Below are positions 49,201 through 58,200 of a DNA stretch of 64,000 bases, one piece after another. The notes below the pieces were generated by a model. That model worked only from the letters and a program-made list of their open reading frames with translations. It had not been told where the DNA came from and ran no database searches. How positions within the stretch are numbered: position 1 is the stretch's first letter; every line of letters starts with the position of its first letter. The position numbers and the translations under genes were made by a program. The DNA is from Echinometra lucunter (taxonomy: Eukaryota > Echinodermata > Echinoidea > Camarodonta > Echinometridae), in NCBI GenBank assembly GCA_029962745.1, contig CM057167.1, positions 22,625,451-22,689,450 of the forward strand, written 5' to 3'.

Positions 49201-52200
49201 GAATTGTGTCGGGAATGGCCTTTCGTATGGCATGTTTTGTTACTTTACAAGCATAAATGGGCTTCCCTCAAACATTGTAATATAAAAAGCTATTTCCGAA
49301 ACAATTCAGTGCTCATCTGTCGCCGAATACATGCAAAATTTCAAAATGACTGTTGATTGAGAAAACGGCATTGAATCAAAATTACTTCATCAAATTCAAT
49401 GATCTTCATATCATTCTTTTCGGTAGAAGATGCTTTACCCAGTGATGTAGAAAAATTATCTACGTTCTGAAGGCAAAGTACTGAAAATCCATCGTTCCGC
49501 TTTTTTTGTGGGACACCCGCCGGTATATACCAATGTCTATAATAACTATATCAACAGTATATCTGTATTTATATCCCTCAACGTAAGATTGTTGCTTTAG
49601 GAGTGTACACGACAAGAAATGAATAGCTTTAACCAGAACAGACGCTTCCTCCGCATAGTTCATTTTTCGTTGCTGACGTCAAGCATAGTTAACGTTTTCC
49701 CTAGGGAAAAACGAAGTATACTTTTTTAAACGTTTTCCCTAGGGAAAAACGAAGTATACTTTTTTAAACGTTTTCCCTAGGGAAAAACGAAGTATACTTT
49801 TCTTCTAACCACCCCCCCCCCCCCCCCCCCCCCCCCCTTTCAGTCAACTCGCGACGCGGCTGCATGCAGCAGCGGCTCAGCTCAGTGCTGAGCCAGTTCT
49901 CCACCGTATACACGGGCAACCTATGCGGCCAGCTCGCGCTAGAGCTCATGCACAGCAGCGCCACGGTAATGCAACTCGCTGCGATCGTCGAGCTGCAGGC
50001 TAGGCACGTCTTCAGAGCTGTTTTCTTCACTTTCCGCCAATTATTTCCTTGAATGTGGTGTGAATGTGAGTACATTTAATTACATGAGTGTCCGAGGAAC
50101 GATTAGGGATATAAAACAATGTACAATGAACATCAAACGGTGCTATGCTCCCTCGGGCACCGTTTGATGTTCCTTCGATGCAAATAGTTTGAGCAAGATC
50201 CTCGAGTGTCATTGTATATTTGTATATTATATACAGGGTGGCCCAGAAAGAACGGAACCCCTGAAATCTTGAATTGCAGCGAGATAAATGATAACCAGTG
50301 TTAATTGTTGACTTGATTCCAATGGAAATTCTTGTTCCAATAATATGACACCAAGATCACCCATTTGGCTCACGCGTTCAGATGTTAGGGCTCATTTCGT
50401 GAGGCGATGTCATTTTTCAAACTTTGCTACTTTTCCGGCCAAATTCAAGTTCGATGAAGAGAAAAACCTCACACCGACTGCGTTTCGTAGAATAGGCTCA
50501 TGCCTATTCATAAACGCGTGCAGTGGCGTAACAGCCGGGGGGGCAGGGGGGCAGAGTGCCCCCCTGAAAGATTTCAGCGGGAAAATCCACCAAACCACCG
50601 GGAAAAATGAAAGGGAGGGAAAGGAAGAAAAAGGAAGGGAGAAAGGGAAAGAAAGAAGAAGAAAGGGAAAGAAAGAAGAAGAAAGGAAAAGAAAGAAGAA
50701 GAAAGGAAAAGAAAGAAGGAGAAAAGGAAAGAAGGAAGGAGAAAGAGAAAGGAAGAAGGAGAAAGGGAAAGAAAAAAGGAGAAAGGGGAGAAAGAAGAAG
50801 AGAGAGAGAGAGGGAAAAGAGGGGAAAAAGAGGAAAGCAAATGAAACAAAAGAAATGAGGGAAAATTTTAGTACCAAAACCCCGGAGTTTCCGGGGGCTC
50901 CCCCGCAGTGGCTTTCCCTGTAGACCCCCATCAGGGGCCCTAAGCCAGAACCCTGGGACCCACCCGCTAAGCAACTTGCGGTGCGGGCTCACCTCCGCAT
51001 ATTCTATTTCTAGACTTAGTTACCGGGAAATTTTCGGCTCTGCCCCCCCCCCCGCCCCCCCCCCCCCGAAATCAGGCAGAGAATTATACCACTGACTCTA
51101 GACTTAATTACTGGGAAATTTTTGGCTATGCATGTGTCCCCCCACCCCATAACAGGCAGAGAGCGAAAGAAGAGCGGGAACTGACAGCGCAAAAACGTCG
51201 GAGCTTCCGCGCTTCGCGCGGGAGGGGGGAAACTCCCCCCTCCCTGCACCCTCCCCTCTAGGGAGCACTACATTGGTGTAAACTCCAGAAGGTAGGGGAA
51301 TCTGTCACCCCCACTTGGGGGAGAGGGGGGATGGTGTGTGTACAAATTCTCCCCCTCCCCCATGCAGACACACTTTTTAAGGAAGGAAATATATTTCAAT
51401 TAATCAGTAAGTAAAGATTCTGACTACCTATCATAAACAACCATTATATTTTAGAATTTCTATTTGAAAATACTATTGAAATAAAAAAAGTGGTTATTTT
51501 TGGCTCGCTCGCTCGCCAAAATCTTAGGATTTCCATCCGAAAATGCAATTAAAATCGAGAAAGGTGGTTATTTTTTGGCTCGCTCGCTTCTCTCGCTCGC
51601 AAAATAGTTATGAAAATGTGTGTGACAGGGAAAAAATCGTTAACAATTTTTTACATCCCCAATCCTCAAATTGGATTTACGCCGGTAGAGCACTACCGTC
51701 CTCCAAAAATGCAGTCCTAGCTACGCCACAGATTCTAGACATAGACTAGTTACCGGGAAATTTTGGGCTCTGCCCCCCCTGATAACAGGTACCTGTTACG
51801 CCCCTGAACGCGTGCCAATCTTCCTTTCACTCGAGAAGGGCCATTCAGTGTTTCCATTGTGGATGGGAGGATAGCAGGTTGCTAATTGCCTAATCGCCAT
51901 TGTTATGTTGATGAGTTGACCGTGAGGGTTGTAGAATGGCCAATGGGAAAGTGATAGTGTATTGAAGATCTTGAGTAGTGTGCTTGTAATAAGGGTGTTT
52001 GTGCGCAGGGGTATCTCGGCCTGAAACATAGATTTCAGAGATATAGATCTTGAGTTGTGGAATACACCGTTCCCTGATAGCAGACGGACGTCCTGAAGAC
52101 GTAAAGAACTGTTCATAAACTGGTCCACACGTCATATGTCGTATACACGACTATTTTACGACAACCATATGACGTCTTTATGTAACCAAAATTTTCTAAA

Positions 52201-55200
52201 ATTTTGTTTGAACATAAGATGACATACATTTTACGTCAAATATTTACCACTTTTTAACGACTTTTTTAAAGACCAGAACAAGACGTATTTTTACGGCATT
52301 TATTTCCCACTTTATAACTGCTTTTTTCAAGACCATAACATGACGTGTTTACGTCAGTTTTACGTCGTGATACGATTGTAGTAGTTGATCGTGATTCATG
52401 AATATTCATGAATGACCAGAAATGACTAAACTTTGTGAAAAAGGGAAGATAACATTTGAATTTTAACATTTTATTCAATGATTAATTGCACTGCTGATTC
52501 AATGATTAATTGCTCTGCTGATTTAATGAACAATGTACTTCCATGTTGAACACCATTCAGTTCATGGGCATTATTTCAGAATGCATCTAGAAATGGTAAT
52601 TTCTAACTATTTCTTTCAAGTAATACAATACATTTCATATATATATATATATATATAGTAATGTCGATACAAAGCATCAGTAGGTAGGTATAGGATGTAG
52701 GATGTTAGGATATAGGGCTCGTATGGGACGATCTATAGGCTAGAACAGTGCTTCTCAACCTTTTATACCTCGAGGCCCATTTTGGCTATCATTTTTTTTT
52801 CGAGTCTCACCTTCATTAGACGAACTCAATGCTTATTTCATCCACTTATCGAGATCATAAAGCCGAATTCTCCTGAACATCGTACTTCTCGCAGACGTAC
52901 TCGCAGGGGTTGCAAAGGCGGAGTTAATAGAAGGAGACGTATTCCACAAAGTCCGATTCCAGTACATGTTGGTCATGGGAGACATACAATATCTTCAACA
53001 GGAGAAAACCGGCGTGTGAAAACTTATACCCGTTGCCATGGTAACCTTGTGCAGCTTTTGCATGTAGGAACAAAGAAACAGAACAGAAGAGAACTCACTT
53101 CATCATTCTGTATGATCAATGCACGTTCTCTGAAGAATAAAGCCAGTGAATTTGTTGACTTTGTTGTCGACAACAACCTGGACATCGTAGGTGTTTGTGA
53201 GACATGGTTATCTACTGATGACGACGCCGCAATAGCAACACTTAACCCCGGTGGATACTCTTTCATGCATATCCAAAGAACCGGGAAACGTGGTGGTGGA
53301 GTCGGCTTTCTGTACCGAAGTAATCTCAATGTCACAGTCCATTCAGCTGTCGAGAACATCAAGTCCTTTGAAATGATTCAGATGGATGTCATCGAGAACT
53401 CTAGTGCTGTACACTTGGCTGTTTTATACAGACCTCCCGGATCATCAGTTCAGTTCCGCTCAGGTGTTTCCTAAACGAGTTCTCAGATGTATTAGATGAC
53501 TACTTTTTCAAACAAGCCAGCTTAATCATCTCTGGAGATTTCAACATTCACGTCGATACAACTTCATCAGAAGCCAGAGGATTCATTGATCTTCTTAATT
53601 CATATGGCCTTGAGCAACATATCTAACAGCCAACTCATGTACGCGGTCATACTCTGGACCTGCTAATCTCTCGGTCACAGAAAGAGACTGACACCACAGT
53701 GCTGTCCGGCATCAAGATGTTCGATGGTATATCGGACCACTCAGCCATTGCCTGTAATCTACACATAGTTAACCGGCAAACTTCACGAAAGACTGTTGCG
53801 TCACGTAACATTCAGGCAATACAGCCTAGCAGCTTTATTGAGGATCTGAATGAAGTTTCACTGATCGAGAAGTGCACAACGAGCAACGTAGACATAGCTG
53901 TCAGCAACTACAACTCAATTCTGATGGCAACCCTAAATCTGCATGCTCCTGTCCAAGAACGTTCAGTGACGGTTCGTCCGAACACTGAGTGTACACGCCG
54001 AAAATCGCAGAGGAAAAGCTCCTTCGCAGCATCTGGAGAGACAATGGCGCTCCTCGAACCTTGAAATACACCGACAACAGTATCACCATCAGTGCCTACG
54101 AGTTCAGTCTTTAATTCGCGTAGCAAAGAGAGAATACAAGCTACAACGAATCAAAGACTATTCTGGCGATTCAAAACGTCTCTTCAGAGTTACAAGTGAT
54201 CTTATGAACAGAAAGCAGAAATCACCCCTGACAACACATGTTTCTGCTAAGGCCCTAGCTTCTCGCTTCAGCGACTTCTTTGTTCATAAGAACACCAGCC
54301 ACCAGACCATCACCAGTGACTCGTCAAACTACTGCAGTGTTGGACTCCTTAACATCTGCCTCAGAAGATGAAGTTTGCAATATCATTTTGAAGTCACCGG
54401 CAAAATCTTGCGAATTAGATCCTATCCCAACTTCTCTTCTCAAGAAGCATATGTCTGCCATTTTTCCGACCATCAACAAGATCATCAATACAAGTCTTAA
54501 TACAGGAGTGGTTCCTGAAGATCTGAAGAGAGCGATTGTTCGTCCAACTTTGAAGAAATCAAGAATGGATTTACAGTCTCTTCAGAGCTACCGTCCTGTA
54601 TCCAACCTGCCATACCTCTCCAAAGTTTTAGAACGCGTGGCATTCTCTCGTCTTTTGGAACATCTACAAGATAACCTACTACTTGACAACTATCAGTCAG
54701 CCTATCGGCCTAACCACAGCGTGAAAACACTTCTTACCAATTTGACAGACGATATTTTGCAAGAGATGGACAAGGGCAACATCACAGCTCTTGTTCTACT
54801 TGATATGTCGTCAGCATTTGATACGGTCGACCACAGTATACTCCTTGATCAGCTGCATTCTCTGGGAGTCAACGGGACAGCCTTACGTTGGTTTATATCC
54901 TATCTGACAAGTCGCTGTCAGTGTGTTGGTGTAAGTGATGCCATTTCTGAAGCAAGTTATCTCGCTTACGGCGTCCCCAAGGATCGGTAGGAGGCCCCTC
55001 CTCTTTTCGCTTTATCTCCAGCCCGTGGGTAGCATTATCAAGGCACACAAACATCAGATACCACTGTTACGCAGATGACATACAGCTGTATGTGTCATTT
55101 CCGCCAACGTGTACATCAATGTCATCGGCTGCAAAGCAAATGGAAACGTGCATCAAGGAAATCAACAGATGGATGGACATATCTGGTCTGAAACTCAATC

Positions 55201-58200
55201 ATCGGAAGTCAGAGTTAATCATCTTTGGCTCAAGACATATTCTGAACAAAGTTCCCACAGAGGACTTTTGTATCCATGTAGGGAATTGCAACATTCGTCC
55301 ATCTTCGAAGACTCGTAACTTGGTGTTATCCTTGACACCAGCATGTCCTTCAATGATCATGTTTCCCATATCAAGATCTGTAAGATATCAAATTCGCAAT
55401 TTTGGCTTTGACCGCAAGTATCTGACCCAGAATGCAACTGAACAAGTAGTCCACGCCCTTATCTCTTCTCGTCTTGATTTCTGCAACTCCCTCTTTCTCA
55501 GTCTTTCCCAGCGACAGCTATCCAAACTTCAACGCCTTCAGAACTTTGCTGCCAGATTAGTTACCCTCACCAAAAAAAGCTTGTCACATAACCCTTATTC
55601 CTAAGTCCCTTCACTGGTTACCTATCGAAAAGCGTATCACTTTCAAACTTCTGTTGCTAGTTTATCATGCGCTCAATGGTTCTTCACCAGTTTACCTACA
55701 GAACTCAATCCAGGCATGTCAACCCTCTCGCAGACTGCGATCATCAGACTCTTTACTGCTTCAAGTTCCCAGATCTCTGCACTCTTGGGGTGACCACAGC
55801 TTTTTTCACCCGGGCCCCCTCTCTCTGGAACAGTCTCTTCTTTCTTCTTCGCCAAGCCTCCTCTGCTAGTTCCTTCAAACATATCTGTTCAATTTGTAAT
55901 TCCGTTTCTTACACATAAGTCATTCCTTATCCTATGTTAAATTTAGAGTCAACCTTAATTAATCATATTGTATTCCATTTTAAATTGTATTACTGTGATT
56001 TCTTTTATTTGTTGTGTTGAAGCTTGTGCTGAATCTAATTTTAAGCTACTTTATCTTTGTCTATAATTCTTCACTGTTCTGTAGATTATGTTGTTAGATT
56101 AACAATTGCATGTAGTACAAATTTGTTGCAATTTTCTATTCATTTGTATAAATTTGTACAATTTGCATGTATATAGCGTCATGAGCGTCTTGCTTTACAG
56201 ATCTGAGCGCTTTACAAGAAGCCACCATTATTATTATTTATTATTATTCATTCTTAAAAATATTTTGAGGCCGCCAGGTAAATCCGGTTTGATGAGTGCG
56301 GGATGATCGACTTTTTTGCCGATTTTTTTGCGTGAACTCACACTTAAGTATACGCACACGCACCCTTACTCACCCGAGCAGACCCCAACACACATACCAT
56401 TCCTTTATTTTGCGAGCGAGCGAAATATAACCACTTTTTTGTTTTTAGGAGTATTTTAAATGAAAATTTCACTATATGATCGTCGTTTATGTCATTTTTA
56501 TTGAAAAAAATTCACCAAGTGATTAATAACAATAACACTTTTACTTCAAAATGAGGGGGGGGGGGGGATATTTGTACAAGTCAACTCCCCTCTCGAAAAA
56601 GTGGGGGATATTCCCCCATCCCCCCCGGGACTTACACCAATGTTTGAGGCCCATCCTACAGAATTTAAATGAGAAAAAAAAATCAATAAAAAATGACTAA
56701 AGAAAATAGAGAACCAATTGTGTGGTAGTTATCTGGACCACTACATTACCTACATAACATTACAAAATCCAACCTACATGTAAGGTTGCAATACATGAAA
56801 GATTGATATAATACCCCCAACCCAAATGTACAGAAATCTTTGAAAATTTTTAGCACACTGCACTGACGATAGTCCACAACTGTTGTTATCACTTTAATAT
56901 GTTTAATACATTCAACTGAATTTGGTGTTAACAGTAGAGCTGAATTCAACAATTTTTCCTAAAATATTTTGGACTGACCTAGCGTCCCACCAGTGGGCCG
57001 CAGACCACCGGTTGAGAAGCGCTTGGCTAAAACATTAACAAAGAGAAAACGTCATAAAGTTGTATATATTCTAAAATATTTTATAAACCAGCTTTGAAGC
57101 TTTGACGTCTTCATGACATGATTTTTACCAGTCTGTGAGCTTCCTTTGGGTCGTAAAGACGTCATAGAGACGTTTTTTCCGACCAATATGTCAAATTGAC
57201 GTAAAAATATGACCTCTTATTTTACGTGGTGTGCTGGTGCAAAGTATCGTCTTAAAGACGTATATATAATACGTAAATAAGACATATGACACGTAAATAT
57301 CATATTATTCTTACCAGTCTCTGCTATCAGGGTTGATGATAAAGAAAAACACTCCTCGTCTCATCAATCCCATCTCATCAGTAAAATCTTTAAAAAAGAA
57401 TAAGAAAAAAAAATGCTAATGTTGAGAAGATTAATTCTTTCACTCCATAATAGGAAAGAGGACATGAACATCATTTTTTTTCTCCGTTCTGTGTTCAGAG
57501 GCGGCGGACTAGGACGATGAAAGCCAGGCGCGGATCCAGGGGCAAGCGGGCCTTGCCCCCTCCCCCGCAAAAAAAAAAAGGAGAGAAGGAAAAGAAGGGG
57601 AAGGGAAAGAGGAGAGAAAGGGAAAAGAAGAAAAACAGGAATAAAAAAGAAAAGGAAAACACTGGAAAAGGAGGCCGGGGACCTGGGGGCAAAAGTGTCT
57701 TGCCCCCCCCCCTCAAAAAAAAAAATGGAGGAATGAAAGGGAAACGGAAAGAAAAATAAAGTATGATAAGGTGGATGCAAGGAAATGGGGGGGGGGGGGG
57801 CTTGCGTGCCAGCTGTTCGGTCCCCCCCCCCGGAAATCTCCTTGAATACGATTGTGCCCAGCCCGAACTGCTAGAATAAAACCCAGTTTATTTACCAATG
57901 ACAGAAAGATTTTTCTTTATCATTTTTGCGAGCTCGCCAAAACGGTATTAACATAGCCTTAAACACATGTGCCTGCTCCGATCTGCAACAATAAAACCAG
58001 TTTATTTCCCAGTTACCATTTAAGAGAAAGTGTATTTTCCGCTCCCTTGCTACACTCGTTCGACAAAATGGAATTAACATTGCTTCAAACGCGAATGTGC
58101 CCCTCCCCCTTGCATTATGCATGTCAATCAAACCCAGTGTATGGTACCGAACATTATCAAGACATTTTTTATACTCTCTCGACAAACATGACTAAAGGGA

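Larger units (their letters stand above)
52072..57332. mobile_element. TIR element CCCTGATAGCAGA
   Basis: Perfect 13-bp inverted ends CCCTGATAGCAGA, interrupting the outer palindrome where the other arm reads TTAATGATAAAG. Flanks are TT on both sides. The flanking parts (52085-52730 and 57030-57320) are rich in ACGTC/GACGT words. The family is not certain; CCCT ends next to TT resemble TTAA-targeting elements. Confidence 0.7.

Noticed and set aside
50345..50992. Long Lys/Glu or Ser/Phe-rich frames (up to 192 codons)
   Set aside because: They translate a purine tract inside a hAT-like element on both strands; the length comes from absence of stops in low-complexity sequence.
57364..57780. 138-codon frame rich in Phe and Pro
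   Set aside because: Low-complexity translation of the TIR region of a hAT-like element.
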